Below, in pieces: positions 1-12,457 of a stretch of DNA of 64,000 nt. The DNA is taken from assembly GCA_000711775.1 (NCBI GenBank), contig ARYC01017170.1, forward strand, positions 62,001 through 126,000, read 5' to 3'. The notes beneath the pieces are model-generated. The model ran no database searches and had not been told where the DNA came from. It saw nothing but the letters and a program-made list of their open reading frames with translations. A program made the position numbers and the translations under genes. The DNA comes from Oxytricha trifallax. Lineage: Eukaryota; Ciliophora; Spirotrichea; Sporadotrichida; Oxytrichidae. Positions within the stretch are counted from its first letter, which is position 1, and every line of letters begins with the position of its first letter.

Positions 1-2270
1 GCCTTGGTCTGTTTCGAGATTTATTTGAGTGCCCTGATTTTTAAGTGATATTGTCACAGAAACTCTCAGGGTTCGATCGTTAATTTGATCCAGAAAAGGC
101 TATCAATCCTACGTTTCCGTTTATAGTTGATTCGGCATCATGAACTTGGCATTGAAATGGGAAGGTAAAAGTAACTTCTGTCCCTTAATTTACAATTGAT
201 TCTAGTTTTATAGTGCCTCCTAGCTTCTCAGTAAGTTATTTACATATGCTAAGGCCCAAACCTATTCCCTAAATTGAAATAGTTGTTTCCTTCATGTCAT
301 TAATCATAGCAAATAATTTGAAGAGTTTTTCCCTTTTCTCTTCTGCTATTCCTATTCCTGTATCTTGAACACTTGTTTCCAAAAATCCACATTCAGAGCA
401 CAAATGACCACCTAGAATACTTATTTTAACTTTTACTTCTCCAGTTTGAGTAAACTTTATGCCATTCTAAACAATATTTAGTAAGATTTGCTAGTACCTT
501 GTTTTATCTCCTTTGATATTCGTAATTTTATGTTTTATTAAGTCAGAAACTTCCAAAGACAAGTTGATTTTCTTTTCATCAGCTTAAAATTTGTAACACT
601 TCATTCATTTAATATGATGAAATTCTTATATTATTAAAATAGTTCAATATTTAATGATTACATCTTAGCAGGCTTCGATGGTTGAGAATGTTTTATATTT
701 AAAAATTTATATTTAGTTCTTAACTCAGGACTGAATAGGTTTTATTTTATATACATTAAGTCCAGCAAATCCTTAACCAAGAACATGAGAATATTTGCAG
801 AACTTTTTACTATTCCCAAATAATCAAGAGACTGTTTTATGTCTTAAGCGTCTTTATCCACAGATGAACCTATGCCCCCAGAAATACCCCCTTCTAATAA
901 GAATTTAGCTTAAATTTTTTATTCCACAAGGGTAGACATAATGATTATCGAATTTAGGGGTGTCAACATTTCATGAGACATGGTTTGAGTTAAGAGTTCC
1001 TGATATTTATTCTCATTTTTGGCTTTTTCGTAGTGAATGATATGACTGATATTTCTAATTATCACCATTTACGCAGGTTTTTATTTGAAAAAGATATCTA
1101 ACTTTTGAATGTGCGTGAATATTCTCTCTTCTTCCTCAAATTATTAAACATGTTGCTCCTACTAAACATTCAATTCATAAAAATGGTCACCTTCTTTGCT
1201 CCATTCCTTGTCTATTAGGAAATCTTATAGAGATGTCAAATGCTGAGGTTTGACACATCTAATATCATTGATTTTAGTTGACTCTAGTTAGGTAGTATGA
1301 ATTTTACCCCCTTCTATATTACTCTCAGTATGATTATGATCTTCATTATTCATATTTAACTTTTTAAACAGTTTTTAGGCAAGTCCTCGCTCATAATTTT
1401 CACCTGCGATGTTAAGGAATTGTTTTAGCTCTTGATTCATATACTCAGCTGCTTCGTCTTCGACAGCGATTAGAATACCCTCAGGCAGCTTTTCAAGAAT
1501 TTGTTAGTACTCCTCTTTAATATTAAGGACTTTTTTCTTCTCCATAAAAAGTGTTTCTCGATTACGTTAGCAAATATAAACGACCACAAAAAGCGAAATA
1601 TAGTGGTATACAATAAAGAAAATGAACAGTGTAAGGAAATGCTAACTTTCAAATTTTTCACATTCTGTAAGATGGTGATAAACCGGGAAGATTTGTACCA
1701 GTAAATAGAATATCATTGTAGTCATGAAAGACTCATTGCAATTTATGAGAGCTAAAGGTAAAAAATAATATAAACCCCCAAGTTCTAAAATATAGTCTTC
1801 TTCTTAATGCAGCATATTAACTTGAGTGCAGAATGCATAAATGAAAATGAGCCACAGAGATTAAAATCTTAGCAATCTGCTGAAAATGTTCAACTTAAAT
1901 CTTGATATAATTATCATTGTAAAGTAAAAGCATAGAGCAAACAATTTTAATATCAAGATGGAGACCTGAGTTACTATATTCTTAATTTTAAAATTTTATT
2001 AATCATGTAAACATTAAAATTAAAAAATGAATCTATTTTTTGTGTTGTTATTGAAGAAAATATTTTATTATGCATTATATTTTTTAAATAACTCGTTTCA
2101 ATAATAATAACATCTAGTAAAATGATTTTCCTCACATCCATGTATAGCACACATAATATATAGATAGTAAAAAGAAAGTTCATAGTTAGTATCAGACTTC
2201 TTCGCTCTGTTGCCCATTCTTGCTTAATTTCAGGGTCATCTGTTCTCACCCATAACCCTACCCCTTCAAG
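1..2270 (-). CDS. Membrane-bound hybrid-type histidine kinase, partial, IES-interrupted
   Basis: Read with TAA/TAG as Gln, the minus strand encodes a sensor histidine kinase that leaves the window at base 1. Seen in order: hydrophobic N-terminal stretches (about 2200-2110 and 1960-1600, at least four possible membrane segments); a linker; the H-box MSHEMLTPLNSI at 968-982 with the phospho-accepting His; the N-box NIVQNGIKFT near 450; the G1 box DTGIGI near 370; and the G2 box GIGLGLSIC near 255. The catalytic ATPase domain is therefore complete. About 60 further codons continue to the edge, where a receiver domain would normally follow, but none is visible. A frame change at 599-676 fits a 74-bp IES with pointer CTTC, and a second spacer lies near 1990-2095. 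The family autophosphorylates on His using ATP. The signal sensed cannot be told. Confidence 0.88.
599..676 (-). other. Candidate 74-bp IES in the histidine kinase gene, pointer CTTC
   Basis: CTTC occurs at 599-602 and again at 673-676. Upstream in the gene the frame runs through ...HSQPSK, and downstream ...CYKFQADEKKINLSLEV lies in another frame. Joining at the repeat keeps both frames in phase and removes an AT-rich spacer holding an in-frame TGA. Four-base pointers arise often by chance, so the support comes from the restored kinase sequence rather than from the repeat. Confidence 0.55.
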
Positions 2271-2282
2271 GGTCTACACATA

Positions 2283-2484
2283 CACCCCCGCCTCTCCTCA
2301 TAAAATACCTCATTTAAAATGAAAAAGGATTATCCACAAAGCCACAATCGATCTCTTTCAAAACATCTCCATCTTGTGTCCCTGTTTTATATAAAACAAC
2401 ATAAAATTTTCAAAAAATATTCTTACTGGGAATAACTTTTTAATTGAAATGAGGTATTTGTTTATGAAGGGAGGGGCGGGGGTA
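2283..2484. repeat. Inverted repeat with G/C-rich ends
   Basis: The left arm at 2283-2315 begins CACCCCCGCCTCTCCTCAT. The right arm at 2447-2484 ends GGGAGGGGCGGGGGTAT and is its imperfect reverse complement over about 33 bp. CTGTTCTCA also occurs just outside on both sides in inverted orientation (2240-2248; 2489-2497). The C/G-tract ends stand out in DNA that is about 75-80% AT, like the MITE family at 13663 and 53646, but the sequence differs and I found no clear target duplication. Confidence 0.6.
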
Positions 2485-2499
2485 TACTGAGAACAGTGT

Positions 2500-3650
2500 C
2501 ATCTAAATCTAGTTTGGTTATGCATTTAAATTATGAAAATTTAAAGCATTTTTTAGAGGATTCTTATGTCATTTATATATCCTACTATAATAATTTAATG
2601 ATAACTAGTTAGTAATATTTAAAGAATTATATTTTTAATTAAAATTAAGATTTACCTAGAATTTTCTAATAAGAATTCTTTAAATTAGTCAAAACCAAAT
2701 GCTTAAATAATAAATTTACTATAATTTTAGAATCTATATAGCAATTTATTATAAATAAACTTAAATAAATGTATGCACTTCTTTTTTGAAATTCAATAAA
2801 TTACTAAATAATTTGATTTTAATATTGAGTTAAATTTGATTATTAAATGAATTATCATATATTTATTTGGATTATTCCAAACATTATTTTATTAATTTCT
2901 ACACTTTGGCATAATAATGAGCAAGCAATTCCTATTTGCAATAATTTAGATATGATCATGCATGATTTTTTTCTAAATAAAAATCATAAATTAATGATTT
3001 ATATAGCAAGGAAAAATGGGCATAATCTCAAAATATTTTCTAAGTAAGCATATTAAAGACAAAATCTCTGATAAATATAATAAAAAATCTAAATGAAAAA
3101 GTTTTAGTCAAAATCATTTCATATAAAATGCATGTATAAATTACGATCAATACATAAAAATATTTAAAAAAAACAATTTAATAGGTTTTAATAATAAATT
3201 ACTTTTTTTTGGTTTTCCCCCAAAAAAATAAATCCAAGAATAATTGTTTTATTAGACTTATATTTTATTTATTAAATTAATTAATAAGAGAGTCAAATTA
3301 TTATTATAGATCATTAAGAAAAACATTAGAACATTGAATTTAAATTAGTTTTACATTTTTTAGTTTATCTTTCCAAATCTATTATTTTGTGTATAACCAA
3401 TCTAATATTAATATTTCTTCACATTATTTAGGTTTAAATTAATTGTAGTAGTTTTGAAATTTATAATTATAATAATGTAAAATAACCTAAGAAGAAACAT
3501 TCCTTAACAAAATAATGGAAGAAATTATCAAGCAAATAATAGGAATATGTAAATTTTATTGGATAATATATTTATTTTTAGGGGACCTGCTAGATTTAAT
3601 AAAAAATAATACAGTTAAAATATTTTAGCCTGTTTATTAATAATTTATTA
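2500..3650. other. AT-rich spacer; one weak reading frame
   Basis: Very AT-rich, with no recognisable domain. A frame at 2847-3047 (plus) starts with a hydrophobic stretch and could be either an MDS of the following membrane gene or chance. I see nothing else to support. Confidence 0.4.
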
Positions 3651-3654
3651 AATT

Positions 3655-6600
3655 TGGGAACATTTACGCAACAGATTCTAGTAGTAATATAGATGAGAGT
3701 AGCAGTAGTATATCTTCAAGCTCTAATTTATCATATCAGGGGTTTGTAGGAGTCAGAGATAGATAAATCTAGCAATTTATTAAATTATACTAAAAATTAA
3801 TAAATTAGTTTTTATCATTTTAACTTTTTTATTAAACGTAAGCAAGTTTTTTAATTAATTTAAGTTAATTTATATAGCTTTGATCTAAAGTAACTTAAAA
3901 AAACCTTTTATTACGTAATTATATTGAATTACGTAATTATATTGAATTTAATTAGCAGCAGCAAAGATAAACAAATAATTAAACATCTGCTCAAATTCCA
4001 AATAATCAACAGTGAAATAGAAACTAGCAATATATTTAAAATACTTAAAACCAAAGGAACGGTGGCAATTTAAGGCCATAAAACATGAATTAAAGTTGAG
4101 CTTAGTAATTAGGAATTCCCATCTTGAATTTATCAATGATATCTCTTGTTTTATATTACTTCTTTTATTTAGGACAGAGTAATAATGGTCAACAATAATC
4201 TAACTAAAACAACAGACAGTAACAAGTAATTCCTCAATAAAATAATCAAATCAGCAACCAGGTCATTCGGGGAGTACAGACAACGCACGAGCATTTCTTA
4301 TCAGAGAATAGTCAATATGGAGTTAATCTAAATGAAATCGAGTTGGGAGTTGATGAAGAGTAAAATGCCTTATCAAATTAACAGCAATAAATACCATTAA
4401 ATCTTGTTTTTATTAAATTAATATTAATGCTCTGTATAAGAGTATAGATAAAATAGAAGAATAATTGAAGTGGTTAAATCTATAATTATAAAATATACAA
4501 AGTAAATTTCAAATACAGAAAAAATTGTAAAATTTCAACATAATATTAATGAATTAATTCAATCTGGAATTTTAAATAGTTTTTACTCATATTAAAATTA
4601 GCTATAATTAATTTTAAGATAGATATAATTTAAGCTATATTTATGTATATCTTGTTGATCAATAGATATTAACTGGAGCTTTAATGCCAGAGCAGTAATT
4701 TAGAGTGAAAATTTCAGCATATAAATCTAGAAGATTCATAATTTTTATTCTTGAATTAACTCTGACAACTTTATTAATTGTGCTCTCTCTATATCTCTAA
4801 AAATTTCTAAGTACATAACCAAGCTACCTTGCAATAATAATAATTGGGTTTTATACGGTGATAAAAATCTTATTTGAAATAAAATCGCTAGTTTTTATAT
4901 CAGAGGTAAGATCAGGTTTCTTTTTTACAAAGTTTCTTTTTTTATATAGAAAAGTTTGCTGGAATATACATAACTCTACGAAGTGAAAAGAAGTTTGATT
5001 ACTTATGCGTTTTTTGGAATCTCAATTGTAACAAATACTTAACAAAATAATCTTTAAATATATAGGGTGTAATAGGAGTCGGTTTTTACAAAATTTATTT
5101 ATGTACAATCGGGTCGTTCTTTCTAATTATAACATATTTGCAAAGATTCGTTATGAGGCCTTGTAGGAGATAAAAATTCTAGATTTTTACAATACTACGG
5201 TTGCTCTATAATTTCAATTTAATAACATTATTAGCAATTGTAACGCTTTCATCAATGAAGAAAGAGCAATTAGGATTTAAAGATATTAGTTGGGATTCTA
5301 TTGCAGGTCCCACATACACAAATTAAATAAAAACTTAAGTATATTAATATATACTTCTTTATGACAGAGTTTTTGTTAGTCAGCATAGTTTCATTCGTGG
5401 TCTTTGTGAATTGTTTGATCTATAAGCTATTTAAAAATGGAATTATTTCCTTATATTATTGTAAATCTGTTGTAACAGTAGCAAAGCCAGGGGAATCAAC
5501 ATAAATTAATAGCTACATCAGATTTAAAATAATCTGTAAGTTTAAGGAAATCCTCTGTCACAGGATAGAAGCAGCGTGTCAAGTATAGATGGGATAAGCA
5601 TGATGAGTGGGGCTAGCGGATCAGCAGTTTCAAGCTACACAAACGAAAGTAAAAATTATATTCTAAAATTATCAATTGCTTATAGTCAAGATAAGTATTT
5701 GGTTCCTGTACATTTCAATACCAGGGTTGTTGGTGCTCTTTCTTCTTTTAAGAAACATAACTTAACTTGATGATTTGAAGAAGGAAACTGGAAACAATGA
5801 AGTAAATATTTTAAACAACAAAGGTGAAATGGTGCTACTTTACTTATTTGGGATACTTGCCATCTCAATCGCTTTCTTTGACTAAATTAAATGTTGGATG
5901 GCAGAAATGATGATAAACTCAGACTAGGACACACTTCACTATGAATATGTTGTCAATCTTAGAAGAATCAGTCATATCATGATGTTTCAAAGTAGGCAAT
6001 AGATATTAAACAGAGTATAAAATCCGGGAGAGAGATAGCCATCTATTGATGGTATCGAAAGAGAATAATAACAACAAGAGCTAGAAAAAATCTTGAAAGA
6101 TCCTGAAATAAATAAAATTCCTAAATTCTTCCTAAAAATGTCAAATTCGTATTTTATGAGCACTTAAAAGTACAGTCAATATCTAAAGGGCTTTCTATTT
6201 AAGAAAAGAAAGAAGGTTACCATTTCCTAGATGACTACAACTGATATAGCCTTAAAAAATCAAACTAATACGAGAATTACTAATGAACCAAGAGTCACTA
6301 GACTCGGTGACACTCATAATAACCTGTCTATTAATAAGAAAAATGATGTATGTTTCTGCAGTAATGAAAAAAGGAATAGATAAGCATAGTAGACTATTCA
6401 CAAACATGTATTTACTGAAGAAAACTATGATGATATTTATTTCAAGACTGCGGGCAAAGATATAACTTCATTAATTTATTTTAAATTGAATGTGCTTAAT
6501 TTGTTATATCATCAGAAAGGAAGAATAAAGAAGGAATTCCCATAGAGAAGTGGATAAGCTTCCACACTACCTCCAAAGTTTAGAAGATAATCATAATCCA

Positions 6601-7546
6601 CTTCCTTGTAAGGAAAGCCTGCCAAGCTCGATATAAAATGTAGATTGCATGATATGCTTCTCTGCCCCAGCAGACAGTGTAATAGCTCCATGCGGCCATG
6701 GAGGTGTTTGTTTTGAGTGTTGTCAAAAGATCATATAAGATGTTGTAAATAAAAACTAGCACCTCACTTATTAAACTACAAAAGTCTATAATTTCAGGTG
6801 TCATCTGTGTCGAAATTTAGGTTTGAAGATATATCAACTTGATCTTGATCCGCTAAGACTTAAAATTTAAATGTTAAAACAGAGGCAATCCTAAAAAATA
6901 AATAATCAGCAAGATTAGAGATAGCTTTGCATCCCTGTAAAAAGTTATATAGACTTAATAATAAATCCTCTATTATGCATTAATCTTAATGAAGATGTCA
7001 ATAATGCACTTATGTAAGACACAGGATTGCAAACTATAGAAGAAAACAAATAAAATGAGGATTTTATGGAACTTGATGAGCTTGATGCTTCGCAGGAAGT
7101 TTCAAGGAATATGAGTATATATATTTTTATCATAAAACATGATGCAGTATATTTTCCTCAACAATCTAGAGAGCAATTTGAACTTTGAGAGGCATTAAGA
7201 GAGATTAGAGACAGAGAAAGTTCCTGCAACAAGTGACATTGGTTTCAATAAAAAATTTGTTAATCAATAATAACAAGATCCTCTAAATTATACTTTATCA
7301 ATTGGAATCAACATAGATACAAAAAAGTAAATGATTCTATTTTCTTCACTTTTATTGCTATTTTTATATTTATTAGATGTACATTCTGAAAATGGATAAT
7401 AAACTATGAGGTTCCAACTGCCATCAGATATTGACGAAAATATAGATGAAGATATGTAAAACAGAGATATTTCAATGTATTTTTAAGAAAATGATGATCC
7501 TATAAGAGTCAAGTTGGAGACTACTTTTTAGTAATACTCTTAATGA
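3655..7546 (+). CDS. Multipass membrane RING-finger protein (probable E3 ubiquitin ligase), IES-interrupted
   Basis: Several MDSs on the plus strand fit one protein. A Ser-rich piece lies at 3660-3780, further pieces at 3950-4140, and a Gln/Asn-rich piece at 4170-4420 (includes GVNLNEIELGVDEEQN). Transmembrane segments follow at about 4650-4910 (FIIFILELTLTTLLIVLSLY) and 5070-5400. A linker comes next (5480-5770), then Gln-rich sequence. A C-terminal RING-HC motif lies at about 6635-6815: CMIC, then CGHGGVCFEC, then CHLC. The tail ends at TGA 7544-7546. In this family the Cys/His residues bind two zinc ions and recruit an E2 enzyme; membrane segments plus a RING suggest ubiquitination at an internal membrane. 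Frame changes between pieces mark spacers (for example 4430-4640, 6560-6630 and near 7330-7380) whose pointers I did not fix. The true start may lie further upstream. Confidence 0.72.
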
Positions 7547-7734
7547 CTCAATGTTTATATATGCTTAGTAATATATCTAGTTAAATTATATTTTTTACAA
7601 TAATTTTTGGAATACTGGAATCATGATCATAAAAAAATATATTTTTTCAATTAAAAAGTAGATTATTGAAAAAATCTAAAATACAAATTATAAATATAAC
7701 TAAAAATGATAAATTTTGGAAATTTAAAATGTCA

Positions 7735-8665
7735 AATTATAGTGGGCACAGAAAAACTCTCGAGGCAAATAATTAATCAAGCCTTACAGAAAAATTAAAA
7801 TTTAAAGAAGCTAGATTATATTTAGGAATAAGTTATCGTGCAGCAACAAGAAAATGAAAAATAGTTTTCAAAATTCAGCTATATCTATTCTGGATTAATC
7901 TAATGTCAAATTTGCAAAAATGCACTTGCCTGCTTCTCTTATAAATTTCATAGTAATGCATATTAACTCAAAAAGAAACAACTTATATATAATTATTTAA
8001 CTTTTAATTAATTTTTTTTTTAACTTAAGCAAATATTGAATGACTAAGAAAATTAACTTGATTTAACTGATATTTTACTCAAATCAAGCAATATTTCAAA
8101 AGAAAAGTACTTTATAATAGATAAGAGCTTTTTGAAAGAGAATAATTTAATATTTGAAAACCTAGACACAAATTCAAAGAATGAAATGAGAAGAGTCTTA
8201 AACCCTTAAAACCCGTTCAGTGATTTTAGATTTTAAGAATAAGATAAAGTTTCTATATCGTGTTTAACATGCAGTAAAGTAGTTGGTTTTGAATTAAAGA
8301 GGCAAGGTGAAATTCAAGGAAGTAAGAATATTTACCTTAAAAAATCTAAAATTACTTTGGTTGATCAACTTTAGAAGCAATATAGTACTGAGCAAGAGAT
8401 GAATATGGAAAAAGATCGTAAAAGTTAAAAATAATGTTATCTTTTAATTGTAATGTACCAATTAAATCTAATTTTTTTAAGTAGGATTACATAGATAAAA
8501 CTTGAATAATGCATAAATACATGTTATTAGTTTTTATAAGCATTATAAGAGGAAGTAATGAAATAGCTTAAGAATAACATAGAGATCAATTACTTAAGTT
8601 CAACCAAATAATCTAAAAATATGTAAAATAATGAATTAAATTTTGTCTTATCCCACTTATAATGA
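7735..8665 (+). CDS. Protein with two CxxC pairs, possibly Mis18/Yippee-like
   Basis: One piece at about 7735-7985 encodes a Gln-rich leader and LIQCQICKNALACFSYKFHS. A second at about 8030-8430 encodes SISCLTCSKVVGFELKRQG followed by KNIYLKKSKITL. Two CxxC pairs about 100 residues apart, the second followed by a small residue and Gly and then a beta-rich stretch, recall the Mis18/Yippee zinc fold, which in other eukaryotes is found in centromere-licensing and related proteins. This rests on the motif pattern only. An AT-rich spacer at about 7985-8030 separates the pieces. The frame closes at TGA 8663-8665, although the last 200 bp are so AT-rich that the real stop may differ. Confidence 0.45.
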
Positions 8666-9039
8666 TTCATTATTTCTCTATAAAACAGATTTAGAACTAT
8701 AAAAGTATTAAAAAGGGAAGATTTTGATATAATAAATTTGAATATCATTTATTTTATATATTTCAATGTGTCAGACCTAATAAATATTCTTTACTTTGTG
8801 ATTTCATCAAAGCATTTCCTAATTTTGTCATTATTACTATGAAAATTCAGAAATTTTTTAGATTAAATTATCATTTTTTATTAAAAAGTTTCAAATTTTA
8901 AGTTCATAACTAATTTATATTTAAAATATCTAAATAAAAATTGTTAAATACTTTATATGAGATTCAAAATTTAAAATATCAAACAATATAGAAAATAATG
9001 AATCATTAAAACTATCGTGAACTATTTTTTGTGTATTGT

Positions 9040-10339
9040 TCATTATCCTATTTTGGTTGAAAATCTAAATTGTTTTTCAAAAATGGAGTGAGATTTTTCA
9101 TTCTACAGAACAATTTAAGTTTATCTAATTTTCTTGTAAATAAAAAGAGCTTGTACTGTTTACTCATCGAGCATCAATTGCTTTGTATTAATTTAAGAGC
9201 CTTCAAAAAATAAATTCTAACTTCATTTTGAAATAATAATTCAATAATATGAATTTATTTTTAATTTCAAAAGCATATAGAAGGATAGGTACTTTACAAC
9301 CTGTGATCTGCATATATTTCAACAAAGAAAATATATCCTTTTTCTATCTATTTCGAATATTCTTCTCTAAATTATTAATTTCTTCCTTATTCGAATTACT
9401 TTAAGGACTGTTATTTTAATTAAATGGCATCATTATATTGCTATCTCTCTGTACAATAAATTCAATGACAATTCTGAGGTTATTTATTGCAAAACTTGTA
9501 ATTAAATATGGTTTTAGTTTAAACAAGGAAACTAGAAAGGTTTTCATTTGATCGATTTCTTCAATTTCTATGAATTCTAAGTGAACTGCGCTGATATTTT
9601 AACAATTTTACTATTTACTGCAGTCTATGCTGCAATCACAGTATGAATTGAAATCAGAGAAAAGTAATTATCGCTTCTTTTTTTCTTCAAAATTTGATTT
9701 TCTGTTAAGGAACCAGATAATTAATTTTTTGTTTTCAAAAGCTACTATCTCCTCTGACCGATTTTGTAAAAAATAACTGACTTTAATTATTAAAATTGAC
9801 TTTTTAAATATATATGTGAATTTTATTGATCATTAGAATGTATAGTTTTACGGTGAATGTATATAATATGTTACTTTATTTCTTCAACATATTCTTTGAT
9901 CTATATCTACGTGGGTGTAAAGATACCACTTTTTTCAAAGTACAACGATGTCTTGAAAGCCTATCTTAAGTTTGTCACAAGCAATGAAAAGATAAATATT
10001 TTTAGTAGGTAGACAAATCCAAGCATTATTGAGGTCACTGGCAAGTCATAATTTTCAGTAGATTCCTCTAGATCTTCTTCATTATTTTAATTGTCTGATT
10101 AAAATGCCAAGTATAACTAGTTTATATATAAATATAGAGACGACTATATATCTTTTAGTAAATATTAAATTATAAGAGGATTCGTAATTTTTGTCAGTTT
10201 CTATATAATCAGAGAGAAAGGTAAATGTGCCCTATAATTCAAAATGAGATTGGGTAATTTTATTATGATATACCATAGAAAAGCATAGAATGAGTGCCAA
10301 ATAAAAAATCAAAAAGAAATTTCTCATAGTTGGGGCCAT
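9040..10339 (-). CDS. Membrane protein of unknown function, IES-interrupted
   Basis: I do not recognise this protein. The start MAPTMRNFFLIFYLALILCF at 10339 gives a signal peptide or first membrane anchor. A second hydrophobic segment follows at about 10000 (TSIMLGFVYLLKIFIFSLLV), after an acidic stretch rich in Asp and Glu. The downstream piece 9640-9204 is soluble, and a last piece 9190-9042 ends at TGA 9040-9042. Frame breaks near 10140-10190, 9660-9840 and 9190-9204 mark AT-rich spacers. The pieces lie in order, so the gene does not look scrambled. It is convergent with the gene ending at 8665, leaving a 370-bp AT-rich gap in which I see nothing. Confidence 0.6.
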
Positions 10340-10764
10340 TCTGTACTTTTAATTCAAATAGCTTATGACTGGCCTAAAATGTAATTAAATTGAATAATAC
10401 TAACTTGAAGAGTTTGAAGTTGGAAAATGACGAGAAAAGTTAGAATGGAAAAATAAACCACACAATTAGCATGCTTAGAAAGAAGGTCTTTTAAATGTAT
10501 AGCTGATATCTGAAAGATTTAAAGCTTTATGGAGGAAACTCATTCAGATTTATGTTCTTCTCAATCGAGGACTACCTATAAATGAATTAAAAATTAAATG
10601 TAAATACAATCCAATCAAAAGACCAAAACTCGTTCAGAAGTTTGATAATTTTTTTATAAATAAAGATGTATGCTATATAAGGTATGAACAAAGAAATGGG
10701 TAATTGTATGTGATTTTGGCATTATATTAAATTAATTGTTAATTTTAATAAAGTTTTAAAGTCT

Positions 10765-11020
10765 AAGCATACTTGAGATGAAAGGATAGTTCTGCAGTTC
10801 CTAAAACCAGGAGTCACTGATTTTAATACCTTACTTCTCTTTTTCTTCAGGAGAGATGTTATAGCGTTTCTTGCGAGCTTCTTAAATAATTTTATTTAAG
10901 TAATCAGGTTCCAGAGTTTCGATGCCGCCAAAGAGAAGTTTCTTTTTGATACCTAATTGGAGATTATAAGAGAGATAAAGTTAAACATCTGTATCATTCA
11001 ATAAATTATCAAAGAGGTTT
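10765..11020 (-). pseudogene. Relic of a TBE 22-kDa gene
   Basis: The stretch from 'cttgagatgaaaggat' at 10771 matches, base for base with gaps, the minus-strand 22-kDa gene of TBE C (26340-26610) and the reverse complement of that of TBE D. The matching order is the segment after FFFGV, then SNKLPE, then the DDAM region near 11005. Neither TBE termini nor the transposase or kinase genes are nearby. This looks like an old, mostly deleted TBE insertion of the C/D subfamily lying between two host genes. Confidence 0.7.
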
Positions 11021-11284
11021 TCAATAAAATTTTTTTAAATTCATGTTTTTTGTTCACTCTTGATTCCATATACAATTCAACAATCATCATTTTAGTTACT
11101 AATAGTATTAAATTTAACATCTTATAAAAAGTTTATGTTTGTAAAGTTATTCTTTTATACAGATATACTTAATGAAAGAATTATTACAACAACGCACTTC
11201 TAATACTCTGGCATTCACCTTACTTTTAAGCCCTAATACCCCTATTTATAAAATTATAAAAATCCATTAAAGGAAATGCATTTT

Positions 11285-12215
11285 TTGGCCTTTCATAATA
11301 AATCATAAATTGAAGGGCTTTAAATCCTGGTAGTAATCATAATGAACACTGCAATAACAAAAATCTAATAATTTTAGGGGAAAATAAAGTATTTTACAAT
11401 GTCACAAAAAATTATGAAAAAGTTTGATAGTCCAAGTTGCCATTCAAATATTATCCTGAAGGATTTGAATATCATTATAAACAGTATAATAACTCCAAGA
11501 GCAAGTTAGCTATCATAATTATCTCTAAAAGAACTTAAATACCGATTGAAATTTGTAATTACATATTAACGTTTAGAAGTTAAAGCTTAACTTGCTTGTG
11601 AAACCCAGTGCCTCCTAAGCTTTCTAATATAATACAATTCTTATTATATAAAGATAATTAATTCCAAATATAAGATAAACTATATGACAGAGAGGCATAT
11701 AACATGATCAGTCCTTAAATCAAATGCAAATATTTCATAGACCTATAGTCATTTGAAAGTTATAAATAGATTTTTACTTACCACTGCCCTAGTTTCTTCA
11801 TTAATCCATCTATAGTCCTTAAGATGCTAAATTTGCAAAAGCCTTTAAGTTTGATTTGAAGATAAATCTACATAATATCCCAATTTTCCATAGTTCAAAT
11901 AATGGCCTTCAAATTCCAAAATCATAGCATCTTTTTCTTTATATTCATCACAATTTGCTGGATTTAAACATACGCTTTAATTTTTCCTTAGATCAATGAT
12001 AATAATGTTAAATTTTTATAAATATACATCAATGATTTCATCTGAGAATATAGGTCTCACATAAGTATATTCAATTGCTTCGCTTACTTCAAAATCTGCC
12101 AAACAGCCTCGACTGCTAACTAAATATTAACATTTTTCTGATGAACAATTTTGCCCTTGAGATAAGTTTCGAAACAATAATTGACATTCATAAGTTTAAC
12201 TGGTACGATATTCAA
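11285..12215 (-). CDS. Polycystin-type (PKD2/TRPP) cation channel, partial
   Basis: The first piece (12215-11680) encodes a Cys-rich extracellular domain and then LGYYVDLSSNQTQRLLQ...DYRWINEETRAVV. This is the polycystin (TOP) domain signature, which in PKD2 reads YYVDL...L..N.WID..TRAV. After a 39-nt intron and a spacer, 11650-11475 encodes ESLGGTGFHKQVKLQ (the E-x-x-TGG region of the family) running into a hydrophobic helix. Piece 11470-11290 adds another membrane segment. The pore helix and C-terminus expected of the family are not visible, so the gene is incomplete here; the rest may lie elsewhere in the germline or have been lost. Polycystins are ciliary or plasma-membrane cation channels, a natural fit for a ciliate. 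Confidence 0.72.
11743..11781 (-). other. 39-nt spliceosomal intron in the polycystin-like gene
   Basis: GTAAGT follows codons for TRAV, and the next ATAG gives the acceptor 39 nt on. Joining reads TRAVVYEIFAFDL, which matches the family pattern TRAV.IEFT.YN better than reading through. The length is typical of ciliate introns and the strong GTAAGT donor argues against an IES. Confidence 0.6.
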
Positions 12216-12457
12216 TATATTAATAATAATTATAGTTTTTAATAAGTTGAAATAAAAATATAAATAAGTTTTTATAAAATTATCATAAACTCTTTAACTT
12301 TCAAAATTATTGGAAATAATTTATTATGATTGAGCTATTCTAGGTATAGAAATCGGTTATACAGCATTGTTAAATTAAATTTAGATAAGAAATAATGAAC
12401 ATATAATTTAAATAGTTTTTATTTTAATTTACTAAGTTTGTCTATAGGAATATTATA

